Shown in pieces: positions 53,327 to 61,156 of a stretch of DNA of 62,467 nucleotides. How positions within the stretch are numbered: position 1 is the first letter of the stretch; every line of letters starts with the position of its first letter. The notes beneath the pieces were generated by a model. It saw only the letters and a list, made by a program, of their open reading frames with translations. It did no database searches and was not told where the DNA came from. The position numbers were made by a program, and so were the translations under genes. Source of the DNA: Mycolicibacterium hodleri (GTDB lineage: Bacteria > Actinomycetota > Actinomycetes > Mycobacteriales > Mycobacteriaceae); assembly GCF_006439015.1 (NCBI RefSeq), contig NZ_RCZG01000019.1:77180-139646 (forward strand). The letters run 5' to 3'.

Positions 53327-53376
53327 GCGGCTACTGCCCCGCGGTCATCGGGTCGGGTGACTGCGCGGCAGCCGGG

Positions 53377-53784
53377 TCATAGCAGCGAAAGGCCGGCAAC
53401 TGCCGCTCCCCCGACTATCGCCACATCGGCCAGATTGAACGCCGGCCAGTGGCCGATCGCAACGAAATCCACGACGGCACCTCGGATCAACCCGTCGGCC
53501 AGATTGCCGGCGGCGCCCGCGAGCGCGGCGGCGACCCCGGCGGTCAACAGCCAGTCCTCACGTAGCGCTGGCGCGCACGCCAACGCCGTGATCGCGCATG
53601 CCACGCCCAAGACCCACCATACGACGAGTCCGGGCGGCGATTTTGGGCGCCGCAGTACCGGGCGGCCAGCGGTCACCAACCGGAGGGAACCGCGCCGGCC
53701 GGCCAGTTTTCGTACCGCGAATTCCTTTGTCAACCAGTCGGAAACGACGATGAGTAGTGCCAGGATGACGATGGACACCGTCAC
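53377..53784 (-). CDS. short, divergent signal peptidase II (LspA paralog)
   Basis: A 135-residue, four-helix protein, shorter than the 160-200 residues typical of LspA. Both catalytic Asp regions are present: NLAD97 and FNLAD120, with VVDF between them. The periplasmic NxGxAFS loop normally found after helix 1 is not recognisable, and the Arg after the first Asp is Gly. The GTG start at 53784 overlaps the GNAT stop by four bases. The lgt-like gene follows after 50 bases. It could mature a narrow set of lipoproteins. Confidence 0.82.
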   Translation of the reverse strand: MTVSIVILALLIVVSDWLTKEFAVRKLAGRRGSLRLVTAGRPVLRRPKSPPGLVVWWVLGVACAITALACAPALREDWLLTAGVAAALAGAAGNLADGLIRGAVVDFVAIGHWPAFNLADVAIVGGAAVAGLSLL

Positions 53785-54536
53785 ACTTCCCGCGGCACCG
53801 AGGCTGCCGGGTCGACCGGCTTCACATAGAGCACGTAGCCCCAACGGCGGTCCTTGATCGGCCTGAGGCCGTAGCGTTCCAGAGCTCGCCGCGCGGTGAG
53901 GTGTCGTGAGCCCGTGTGCGCGACGATGAACGGAAAACCCTGACTCTGCGCGACCAGTTCCGCGTGGTGCCCCAGAGTCGACGCGACGTCACGACGGCGC
54001 GCGTGGCGGGCTACGGCGATCGTGCCGACGTAATAGGCGCGCCGCGGCGGCCGCGGCGTGGCGGCGACCAGGTGTGGCAGCGCCGCAAGCAGCAACGGCC
54101 ACCGCCGAACGCCCGCGTACCGTAAACCCTTGCGCAGCAGGGCAGCATGCAACCGGTAGCGATCGTGGACGGGGAAGCCGATGAGGACACCGACGACTCG
54201 GCCGCCGATCTCGGCAACCAGGGCATGCTCGAAGCTGGCCGAATGCCCAGGCGTGCGCCACAATTGCTCGATCGCCGCCCGCGCAGCCTGCTCGGACCCC
54301 GTGGCTGCACCGTAAGCCTCCGGCGCCGCGTCGTACACCAGACCGGCCACGGGATCGTCCCGGCGCGCATGCCGAACCGTGACGCAGGGGGCCAGGAGGA
54401 CTCCTGGTCCGGCGGCAACCGATCCGGCCAGCCCGCTTCCGGACTCGTCGCTCCCCCCGTCGTGTCCGGGAGGCTTGCCCGTACCTGGTTGCGCTACGCG
54501 TTTCGTGATGGTCCCGCCTGAATCTCGAGGTGTCAT
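53781..54536 (-). CDS. GNAT-family N-acetyltransferase linked to lspA/lgt paralogs
   Basis: A 251-residue protein. The first ~55 residues are Gly/Pro-rich. A GNAT fold spans ~57-250, with HALVAEIGGRVVGVLIGFPV, YVGTIAVARHARRRDVASTL (acetyl-CoA loop region) and FIVAHTGSRHLTARRALERYG. It is first in an operon with the LspA and Lgt paralogs and overlaps lspA by four bases. N-acylation of a lipoprotein N-terminus would be an attractive job but is only inferred from context. An ATG at 54548 is an alternative start. Confidence 0.78.
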   Translation of the reverse strand: MTPRDSGGTITKRVAQPGTGKPPGHDGGSDESGSGLAGSVAAGPGVLLAPCVTVRHARRDDPVAGLVYDAAPEAYGAATGSEQAARAAIEQLWRTPGHSASFEHALVAEIGGRVVGVLIGFPVHDRYRLHAALLRKGLRYAGVRRWPLLLAALPHLVAATPRPPRRAYYVGTIAVARHARRRDVASTLGHHAELVAQSQGFPFIVAHTGSRHLTARRALERYGLRPIKDRRWGYVLYVKPVDPAASVPREV

Positions 54537-54655
54537 CACGAATCTCATCTTTCGCCAACCATTGCAACATCGCGGTCCGGTGAGCAGACCGGCGTGGCGG
54601 TGGGCGATCAGCGTGGGGTGCGGGCTAATCGACCGGCACGACCCAGCCGGCAGGA

Positions 54656-55153
54656 TCAGCGGTAGGTCACCGTCGGCCGCCTGGCGACCTCGATGACCCA
54701 GCCGTCCTGATCGATCTGCCAATCCGGTTCGAGCGTCTGCCCCTTGCGCCACCGGACGTTGATCTCGACGACGGACTTGCCCCCGAGCATCCCCTGCCAG
54801 CTGGCGTGAACCCCTGCTACGCAACCCGCCGGAATGGTCCACGAGCCGAGGTCGAGATCCTCGGTGGTCTTGGCGTACTCGCGTCGCAGCGCACCTCGTC
54901 GAGCTCGATGCCGTGCGCGTCGGCGACCATCCGGACCGCCTCGCCGAACACGCCCGTGCCATGGGCGGTCATCGCCTGCAGCTCGGGGTGGTCGATCGGC
55001 TGGCCGAAGCCCACCGGCTTCTCGGTCGCGGGGGAGTCGTAGAACGTGGTGTCGGCGGCCTCGTTCACCGTGATCTTGTCGACGCGGTCGCAGATGCCCG
55101 CCGCCACGATCGACAGCTGGTTGACGTAGCCGGGGCTGATACCCGACCCGAAC
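54656..55153 (-). pseudogene. truncated, frameshifted dihydrodipicolinate-reductase-like dehydrogenase
   Basis: The minus-strand reading begins mid-protein (MFGSGISPGYVNQLSIVAAG) and runs through FGQPIDHPELQAMTAHGTG and ADAHGIELDEVRC. After a frame shift near 54870-54890 it continues in another frame (EYAKTTEDLDLGSWTIPAG, SWQGMLGGKSVVEINVRW). The Rossmann N-terminus is missing. The family is the DapB-like amine/amino-acid dehydrogenase group of mycobacteria. Its start has been replaced by helicase sequence at about 55153. Confidence 0.75.
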
Positions 55154-55480
55154 ATGGTCGAGCCGGGCAATCAAAAGTGGCTTCTCCGCGAACGGATTGC
55201 CACTACGGCTGACCTCGATCGCCTCCCTGGTCAAGATCTCAAAATTCAGCCCGAACTTTTGCCATAGTTCGTCCTGCCATTGTTCCACCAGGCTGCCGGG
55301 GGCGATCACCAGACAGCGCTCGACGTCGCCGCGGATCATCAGTTCCTTGCAGCACAGTCCGGCCATGATCGTCTTGCCGGCTCCGGGGTCATCGGCCAGG
55401 AGGAACCGCAGCGGCTGCCTCGGCAGCATCTCGCCATATACAGCGTCGATCTGGTGCGGCAGCGGATCGAGGTTCGAGGT
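55154..55480 (-). pseudogene. internal fragment of an SNF2-type helicase
   Basis: About 109 residues of an SNF2/DEAD helicase core: LDPLPHQIDAVYGEMLPRQ, the Walker A region LADDPGAGKTIMAG and LVIAPGSLVEQWQDELWQK. It breaks off after LLIARLDH. Both ends are missing. Helicases of this type occur in DISARM-like and other defence islands, so this is probably the remnant of a defence gene brought by an integrated element. Confidence 0.8.
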
Positions 55481-55605
55481 TCGATGTTTGCACGGCAAGG
55501 AACGGGTCGAAGAGATAGGCCCCACCGCCTCACGGTCAAACGGCGGTCAAGAAATTTTGGAACTCTGTCGGTTTAGGCACTTGCTGCGTTTCTGACCGGG
55601 ACTTT

Positions 55606-55652
55606 CGTGGAGCCGATGACGGGAATCGAACCCGCGTATTCAGCTTGGGAAG
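55606..55652 (-). repeat. attachment-site core within tRNA-Gly
   Basis: The 47-base segment shared with scar C (one mismatch) and, over 43 bases, with scar B (one mismatch). It spans two bases past the CCA to the anticodon arm. An element entering here restores the tRNA with its own att sequence and pushes the old 3' end to its far side, which is what the left-hand copies show. Confidence 0.85.
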
Positions 55653-55681
55653 CTGATGTTCTGCCATTGAACTACATCGGC
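55608..55681 (-). tRNA. tRNA-Gly (anticodon CCC)
   Basis: A full cloverleaf reads on the minus strand: acceptor GCCGATG pairs with CATCGGC, discriminator T and encoded CCA. D-arm GTTCAATGGCAGAAC, anticodon stem TCAGC/GCTGA with loop TTCCCAA (anticodon at complement 55647-55649), and T-arm CGGGTTCGATTCCCG complete it. It lies directly before dcd on the other strand, as I recall for glyU in M. tuberculosis. Its 3' half (55606-55652) is the target copied at 44336, 36894 and 33837. Confidence 0.95.
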
Positions 55682-55709
55682 GGTGGTGGTCTGAGAGGTT
55701 ATCACCACC
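55682..55709. promoter_or_regulatory. inverted repeat in the tRNA-Gly / dcd divergent promoter region
   Basis: GGTGGTG (55682-55688) and CACCACC (55703-55709) arms flank 14 bases between the tRNA 5' end and dcd. The region must hold both promoters. The repeat may be a regulator site or coincidence in short GC-rich sequence. Confidence 0.3.
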
Positions 55710-55727
55710 AGCCGATACGCTCGTCGG

Positions 55728-56297
55728 GTGCTGCTCTCCGATCGCGACCTCAGGGCTGAAATCGCCGCAGGCAGGCTGGGCATCGACCCGTTTGCCGACG
55801 ATCTGGTCCAACCCTCGAGCGTGGACGTCCGCCTCGACAACCTGTTCCGGGTCTTCAACAACACCCGCTACACCCACATCGATCCGGCTCAGCAGCAGGA
55901 CGAATTGACCACACTGGTCGAGCCCGCAGAAGGCGAACCCTTCGTCCTGCACCCGGGAGAGTTCGTGCTCGGTTCGACATTGGAGTTGTGCACTCTGCCC
56001 GACGACCTTGCCGGACGTTTGGAGGGCAAGTCATCTCTCGGCAGGTTGGGGCTGCTGACCCACTCGACCGCGGGCTTCATCGATCCCGGCTTCAGCGGCC
56101 ACATCACCCTCGAGCTCTCCAACGTGGCCAACCTGCCGATCACGCTGTGGCCCGGAATGAAGATCGGCCAGCTCTGTCTGCTGCGTCTGACCAGTCCCGC
56201 CGAGCATCCCTACGGCAGCGCGAAGGTCGGATCGAAGTATCAGGGGCAGCGCGGGCCGACCCCGTCTCGGTCCTACCAGAACTTCATCAGGCACTGA
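55728..56297 (+). CDS. dcd: dCTP deaminase (dUMP-forming type)
   Basis: A 189-residue enzyme converting dCTP to dUTP/dUMP for thymidylate synthesis. Key blocks: SSVDVRLDNLFRVF, EGKSSLGRLGLLTHSTAGFIDPGFSGHITLELSN with the catalytic Glu in LEL (quoted in separate parts: EGKSSLGRLGL, TAGFIDPGFSG, ITLELSN), and a C-terminal GSKYQGQRGPTPSR. The start is GTG at 55728. A -10-like TACGCT at 55715-55720 lies eight bases before it, so the message may be leaderless. Length is normal. Confidence 0.95.
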   Translation: MLLSDRDLRAEIAAGRLGIDPFADDLVQPSSVDVRLDNLFRVFNNTRYTHIDPAQQQDELTTLVEPAEGEPFVLHPGEFVLGSTLELCTLPDDLAGRLEGKSSLGRLGLLTHSTAGFIDPGFSGHITLELSNVANLPITLWPGMKIGQLCLLRLTSPAEHPYGSAKVGSKYQGQRGPTPSRSYQNFIRH

Positions 56298-56454
56298 CTT
56301 CGCCGACGGGGGTAGGGTCGAAAATAAGGCTGAAAACCGCCGTGCCCGCTGTAACGACTTCGCCGACGATGGCGATGAAACATCGGGCCCCATTGTTGCG
56401 TTGAGGCCCTTGGAAGACCAATATCCGACATAGAGCTATAACCTGGAGGCCTTC

Positions 56455-58020
56455 GTGGACATCGTGCTTGGTGTGTCTCTGACGCCAAAGACGGTGCGAA
56501 TGGTGTTGGTAGAGGGCGTCAAGGGCGACGGAGCCATCGTCGACCACGACACGTTCGACGTGACATCGTCCGACGAGTCAGCAACCGCATCTGCTCAAGT
56601 AGTCGCGGCCATCCAGGGAACCCTGGAAAGCGCCCGCGAGGGCGGACATCAACTCAAGGCGATCGGCGTCACCTGGAGCGACCACGCCGAGGCGTCCGAA
56701 CTGCGTGATGCCCTCGCCGCGGCCGGTATCGACGACGCGATCCTGGTCTCCGAACTCCACGCCGCGGGCGCGCTTGCCCAGACCGCCGGTCGTGCGGTGG
56801 GCTACGAGAGCACCGGTCTGCTCTTCCTCGACCGCGACACCGCGACGTTGTCGGTCGTGCGCACCGACGACGGTTCCATCGTGAAGGTGCTCAGCCAGAG
56901 CCTGCACAGCACCGATGCGCTGGCCGTGTTGACCGAGATGGCGTCCGCTGTCGCCGCGCAGGACTCGCCACCGCAGGGCATGTTCGTTGTCGGCTCCGGC
57001 GTCGACGTGGCATCGGTCCAGACGCACCTTCAGGACCTCGTCGCGATCCCGGTGAACGCCCCCGAGGAGTCGGGTCTGGCGCTTGCTCGCGGAGCGGCAC
57101 TCGCAGCGGCCAGCGCCCCGATCTTCGATGCGTCCACCGTTGGACTCGCCTATTCGCAGGACCCGGACGGCGTGACGGCGGGTAACGGCTATCCCGGTCT
57201 GGCCGGCGCCGAGACCCAGATCGGCTTGGTCGGGGCCAGCGCTCCGCTCGTCGACGAGATGGGTTTCGGTGATGACTTTGGGGATGACTTCGGCGACGCG
57301 CAGGCCGAGGAGGGGCGCAAGCCGTTTCTCCTGGTCGGCAGCGCCCTGACGTCGGTCTTCGTCTTAGGTGTCATAGCGCTGGTCATCTCGCTTGCCGTCA
57401 GTATCCGGCCGACCGCCGACTCGCGACCCGATCCGGGCCAGAGTGCGATCGTTCCCAACGCGGCAGCGCCCGCAGCGCCGCTGCCGGAAATCGCGCAGCC
57501 CGCTCCTGCGCCAGCGCCAGCGCCGCCAGCGGAGACCATCAAGGCGCCGGTCCCGGTCGTTCAACAGGAGCCGGCGCCGCGTCGTCAGGTCTACGTCGCC
57601 CAAGCGCCAGCACCGGCACCGGAAGCGGCGCCGGCCCCCATCCCGGATCCTCCTGCCGCGCCACCGTTGCCCGATCCGGTGCCCGTGGTCGCCCCGCCCG
57701 TCCCCGAGGTCGTACCGCCATTGGTTCCGCGGATCTTCAGCCCGCCGCAGCAGCAATACTCGCAATATCCGCGGTACGGGCAATACCCCCAGCAGCAGTA
57801 CCCGCAGTACCCGCCCCAGCAGCAGTATCCGCAATACCCGCCGCAGCAGCAGTACCCCCAGTACCCGCAGCAGAACCCGTGGGACCAGACACCGAGCAAC
57901 CAGGGCTCTTCGGGTCGTGATGACGGCTGGCCAGGAAATGGTGGGCGCGGCGGCGGTGGCCGTGGCGGATCCAACTGCTTCCTGATCTTCTGCGCCCCTG
58001 GCGGCGGAGGTCGGAACTAG
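56455..58020 (+). CDS. membrane-anchored Hsp70/actin-like protein with Pro/Gln-rich tail (DUF7159-like)
   Basis: A 521-residue protein from a GTG with GGAGG seven bases upstream. Residues 1-230 look like a degenerate actin/Hsp70 ATPase half (VLGVSLTPKTVRMVLVEG; TGLLFLDRDTATLSVV; MFVVGSGVDVASV). An acidic linker with a GDDF-GDDF repeat precedes one membrane helix near 300-322 (LLVGSALTSVFVLGVIALVI). The outer tail of ~190 residues is Pro/Ala-rich, then PQQQYPQY repeats, ending in a Gly/Arg segment. It shares this architecture with 7310-9052. It lies between dcd and udgA; function unknown. Confidence 0.75.
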   Translation: MDIVLGVSLTPKTVRMVLVEGVKGDGAIVDHDTFDVTSSDESATASAQVVAAIQGTLESAREGGHQLKAIGVTWSDHAEASELRDALAAAGIDDAILVSELHAAGALAQTAGRAVGYESTGLLFLDRDTATLSVVRTDDGSIVKVLSQSLHSTDALAVLTEMASAVAAQDSPPQGMFVVGSGVDVASVQTHLQDLVAIPVNAPEESGLALARGAALAAASAPIFDASTVGLAYSQDPDGVTAGNGYPGLAGAETQIGLVGASAPLVDEMGFGDDFGDDFGDAQAEEGRKPFLLVGSALTSVFVLGVIALVISLAVSIRPTADSRPDPGQSAIVPNAAAPAAPLPEIAQPAPAPAPAPPAETIKAPVPVVQQEPAPRRQVYVAQAPAPAPEAAPAPIPDPPAAPPLPDPVPVVAPPVPEVVPPLVPRIFSPPQQQYSQYPRYGQYPQQQYPQYPPQQQYPQYPPQQQYPQYPQQNPWDQTPSNQGSSGRDDGWPGNGGRGGGGRGGSNCFLIFCAPGGGGRN

Positions 58021-58133
58021 TCCCGAGTTTCTTCGGTCGCTCGCCCGCGCCGGAGTTCACTGGACACTCAGCGTTGGTCTGCCGCTCAGTGTCACTTTGC
58101 AGTTAGCTCATCGCGGCGGCCTATTCAGGCAGT

Positions 58134-59483
58134 ATGCGATGCACTGTGTTCGGTACGGGGTACCTTGGCGCGACCCACGCCGCCGGCATGGCCGAACTCG
58201 GCCACGAGGTCATCGGCGTCGACATCGACCCCGGCAAGGTCGCCAAGCTGGCATCGGGTGACATCCCGTTCTACGAGCCCGGGCTGCGAAAGGTGCTGCG
58301 CGACAACCTCGATGCGGGGCGCCTGCAGTTCACCACCGACTACGACGCCGCGGCAGACTTCGCCGACGTGCACTTCCTGGGAGTCGGAACCCCGCAGAAG
58401 AAGGGTGAATACGGCGCGGATCTACGCCACGTACACGCGGTGATCGATACGCTGGTGCCGCGGCTCAAGCGATCCGCAGTGATCGTCGGCAAGTCGACGG
58501 TGCCGGTGGGTACGGCGGCTGAGCTGTCCGAACGGGCCCGCCGACTGGCCTCGGCGGAGGTCGGCGTCGAGATCGCCTGGAACCCCGAGTTCCTGCGGGA
58601 GGGCTTCGCCGTCCACGACACCCTGCATCCGGACCGCATCGTGCTTGGCGTGCAACGGGATTCGCTGTGGGCTGAGGCGGCCATTCGTCAGTTGTATGCG
58701 CCGCTGCTCGACGAGGGCGTGCCGCTGCTGCTGACGGACCTGCAGACCGCCGAACTGGTCAAGGTGTCGGCGAACGCCTTCCTGGCCACCAAGATCTCGT
58801 TCATCAACGCCATCTCCGAGGTGTGCGAGGCCGTCGACGCCGACGTGACGCTACTTGCCGACGCCCTCGGCTACGACCCGCGAATAGGTAGGCGATTCCT
58901 CAACGCCGGCTTGGGATTCGGAGGAGGTTGCCTGCCGAAGGACATCCGCGCGTTCATGGCCCGCGCCGGCGAGCTGGGCGCCAACCACGCACTGACCTTC
59001 CTCCGCGAGGTGGACAGCATCAACATGCGCCGTCGCACCCGGATGGTCGAGTTGGCCACCAAGGCCTGTGGTGGATCGCTTCTCGGCGCCAACATCGCCG
59101 TCCTGGGCGCGGCGTTCAAGCCGGAGTCCGACGATGTGCGCGACTCGCCCGCGCTCAACGTCGCGGGACTGCTGCAACTCAATGGAGCGACGGTCAACGT
59201 CTACGACCCGAAGGCAATGGAGAACTCACGGCGGATCTTCCCGACGCTGAACTACTCGACGTCGATCCTCGACGCGTGCGATCGAGCCGACGCGGTGTTG
59301 GTGCTCACCGAGTGGCAGGAGTTCGTCGACCTCGACCCTGCGGAGCTCGCTGCGACCGTCCGTGCCAAAGTTGTTGTCGACGGTCGCAATTGCCTCGACG
59401 TGGACATCTGGCAGCGCGCGGGCTGGCAGATGTTCGCACTGGGCAGGCGCCTCGCTGCGACGGCGGGACCAGTCGCGTCGTAG
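58134..59483 (+). CDS. udgA: UDP-glucose 6-dehydrogenase
   Basis: A 449-residue NAD-dependent enzyme oxidising UDP-glucose to UDP-glucuronate for cell-surface glycans. The N-terminal Rossmann motif is VFGTGYLGATHAAGMA, followed by VGTPQKKG, SKxTVPVGT-type GKSTVPVGTAAE, PEFLREGFAVHD and the catalytic Cys in GFGGGCLPKDIRAF near residue 265. GAAFKPESDDVRDSPAL marks the C-terminal domain. Length is normal. It is followed after 10 bases by the DUF1330 gene and probably shares a transcript with it. Confidence 0.93.
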   Translation: MRCTVFGTGYLGATHAAGMAELGHEVIGVDIDPGKVAKLASGDIPFYEPGLRKVLRDNLDAGRLQFTTDYDAAADFADVHFLGVGTPQKKGEYGADLRHVHAVIDTLVPRLKRSAVIVGKSTVPVGTAAELSERARRLASAEVGVEIAWNPEFLREGFAVHDTLHPDRIVLGVQRDSLWAEAAIRQLYAPLLDEGVPLLLTDLQTAELVKVSANAFLATKISFINAISEVCEAVDADVTLLADALGYDPRIGRRFLNAGLGFGGGCLPKDIRAFMARAGELGANHALTFLREVDSINMRRRTRMVELATKACGGSLLGANIAVLGAAFKPESDDVRDSPALNVAGLLQLNGATVNVYDPKAMENSRRIFPTLNYSTSILDACDRADAVLVLTEWQEFVDLDPAELAATVRAKVVVDGRNCLDVDIWQRAGWQMFALGRRLAATAGPVAS

Positions 59484-59493
59484 CTTGGATGCC

Positions 59494-59820
59494 ATGACGG
59501 TCTACGCGCTGAATCTGTTCGACGTCGCCAACCGCGACGAATATCTGGCCTACTCCAAGCGTTCGGTCGCGGAGGTCGCAAGATACGGCGGACAGGTGGT
59601 CGCGCTCGGCAAGTTCCGCGAGAACGTGGTGGGCGAGGTTGCCGGGCGACAGGTGCTCATCCTGGTCGAGTGGCCGGACAAGGATGCGTTCGACGGGTAT
59701 TGCAACGACCCCACACTCGCCGACCTACACGAGCACCGGGAGAACGGCACCTCGGCGTACGTGTGGCAACTCTTCGACCGGTTGGACGATCTACGACCGG
59801 TGCTTAAGCTCGTGACATGA
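59494..59820 (+). CDS. DUF1330 dimeric alpha-beta barrel protein
   Basis: A 108-residue protein starting MTVYALNLFDVANRDEYLAY. The beta-alpha-beta ferredoxin-like fold, the R-x-EYL...YGG pattern and LILVEWPDKDAFDGYCND fit DUF1330, a small dimeric barrel family of unknown function found near oxidative enzymes. The TGA overlaps the ATG of the P450 gene by four bases, so the two products may cooperate. Confidence 0.82.
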   Translation: MTVYALNLFDVANRDEYLAYSKRSVAEVARYGGQVVALGKFRENVVGEVAGRQVLILVEWPDKDAFDGYCNDPTLADLHEHRENGTSAYVWQLFDRLDDLRPVLKLVT

Positions 59821-61154
59821 CACGTGCGCACGGACTGAAGCTCAAGCAGCGTCTGCACTGGTTCGCGTTGCACGGGGTCATCCGCGGTTTTGCGTCCTTC
59901 GGCGCCAAGCGCGGCGATATGCAGGGACGGCTCATCGCCGACCCCGCTGTACGCGCCGATCCCGGCGGCTTCGCCGACGAACTTCGCCAACGCGGGCGAA
60001 TCGTGCGTGGGCGCGCGGCGTGGCTGACTGCCGACCACGCGCTGGCCCATCAACTGTTGCGCTCCGACGACTTCACCGTCACGGCGATCGGCGGAACGCT
60101 GCCCGGTCCACTGGGGTGGTTGGAGCAGAAGACCTCGGTCAAGGGTCGGCTGCATCCTCTGTTGCCGCCGTCGATGCTGTCCGTCGAGCCGCCCGAGCAC
60201 ACCCGCTACCGCAAAACGGTGTCCTCGGTCTTCACCACCAGAGCCGTTGCGGCACTGAGGGAAAGAGTGCAGCAGGCGGCAACCGATCTGCTCAATGGAA
60301 TTGACGCGGGGCCGACGGAGAGCATCGACGTGGTGGAACGGTACTGCGCTCAACTGCCGGTTACCGTCATCGGCGACATTCTCGGTGTGCCCGATCACGA
60401 TCGCCCCCGCATCCTCGAATTCGGTGAACTCGCCGCTCCCAGCCTCGACGTCGGGCTGTCGTGGGAGCAATACCTGCAGGTGGAGAGCGGACTCGATGGA
60501 TTCAACTCGTGGCTGGCCCAGCACCTCGGACGCCTGCAGCGCAATCCCGGCGAGGACCTGATGAGTCAGATCATCCAGGCCGGCGACGAGGGCACCCGCC
60601 TCAACGACGAGGAGTTGCGGGCCACCGCCGGTCTGGTGCTGGCGGCCGGGTTCGAAACCACCGTGAACCTGCTCGGCAACGGGATACGGATCCTGCTCGA
60701 ACACCCGGATCAGCTGGCCATGCTGCTCGATGACCCCGAGCTGTGGCCGGGCGCCGTCGAGGAGATTCTGCGGTTGGAGTCACCGGTGCAGTTGAGTGCG
60801 AGGATCGCGCTCGTCGACACCGAGGTGGCGGGACATACCGTCGCTGCCGGCGAGCCCGTCGTCCTCTATCTGGCCGGGGCGAATCGTGACCCCGAGGTGT
60901 TCGAGGACCCACACCGGTTCGACGTCACGCGCGACAACGCAGGCAAGCACCTGTCGTTCTCCGGAGGCAGACACTTCTGCCTTGGCGCGGCGTTGGCCAG
61001 AGCCGAGGGCGAAGTCGGTCTGCGGGCATTCTTCGAGCGCTACCCCGACGCCCAGCTCGCGGGGGGCGGAAATCGTCGCGACACCAGGGTTCTTCGCGGG
61101 TGGTCGACCTTGCCGATCAGGCTCGGCGAGGCGCGCGCGGCGGTACGTTCCTAA
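59817..61154 (+). CDS. cytochrome P450
   Basis: A 445-residue soluble P450. Diagnostic sites: oxygen-activating I-helix AGFETTVNL near residue 280, the ExxR pair in EEILRLESP near 317, and the heme ligand Cys in FSGGRHFCLGAALARAEGEV near residue 388 (GxFCxGxxLAR). It needs external ferredoxin and reductase, and none is adjacent. The gene is coupled to the DUF1330 gene by a four-base overlap and is followed after two bases by the isomerase-like gene. Substrate unknown; the CYP family cannot be set by eye. Confidence 0.93.
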   Translation: MTRAHGLKLKQRLHWFALHGVIRGFASFGAKRGDMQGRLIADPAVRADPGGFADELRQRGRIVRGRAAWLTADHALAHQLLRSDDFTVTAIGGTLPGPLGWLEQKTSVKGRLHPLLPPSMLSVEPPEHTRYRKTVSSVFTTRAVAALRERVQQAATDLLNGIDAGPTESIDVVERYCAQLPVTVIGDILGVPDHDRPRILEFGELAAPSLDVGLSWEQYLQVESGLDGFNSWLAQHLGRLQRNPGEDLMSQIIQAGDEGTRLNDEELRATAGLVLAAGFETTVNLLGNGIRILLEHPDQLAMLLDDPELWPGAVEEILRLESPVQLSARIALVDTEVAGHTVAAGEPVVLYLAGANRDPEVFEDPHRFDVTRDNAGKHLSFSGGRHFCLGAALARAEGEVGLRAFFERYPDAQLAGGGNRRDTRVLRGWSTLPIRLGEARAAVRS

Positions 61155-61156
61155 GC

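Larger units (their letters stand above)
33837..55652. mobile_element. accretion island at tRNA-Gly(CCC): stacked integrative-element remnants
   Basis: Delimited on the right by the intact tRNA-Gly gene and on the left by partial copies of its 3' half at 44336, 36894 and (decayed) 33837. Each copy would be the displaced tRNA 3' end at the far side of an inserted element, giving segments of roughly 11.3, 7.4 and 3.1 kb. Recombinase relics lie at 43414-44065 (serine type) and 48232-48360 (tyrosine type). No intact integrase remains, so the elements are probably immobile. The right flank resumes with the core genes dcd and udgA. Confidence 0.7.
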
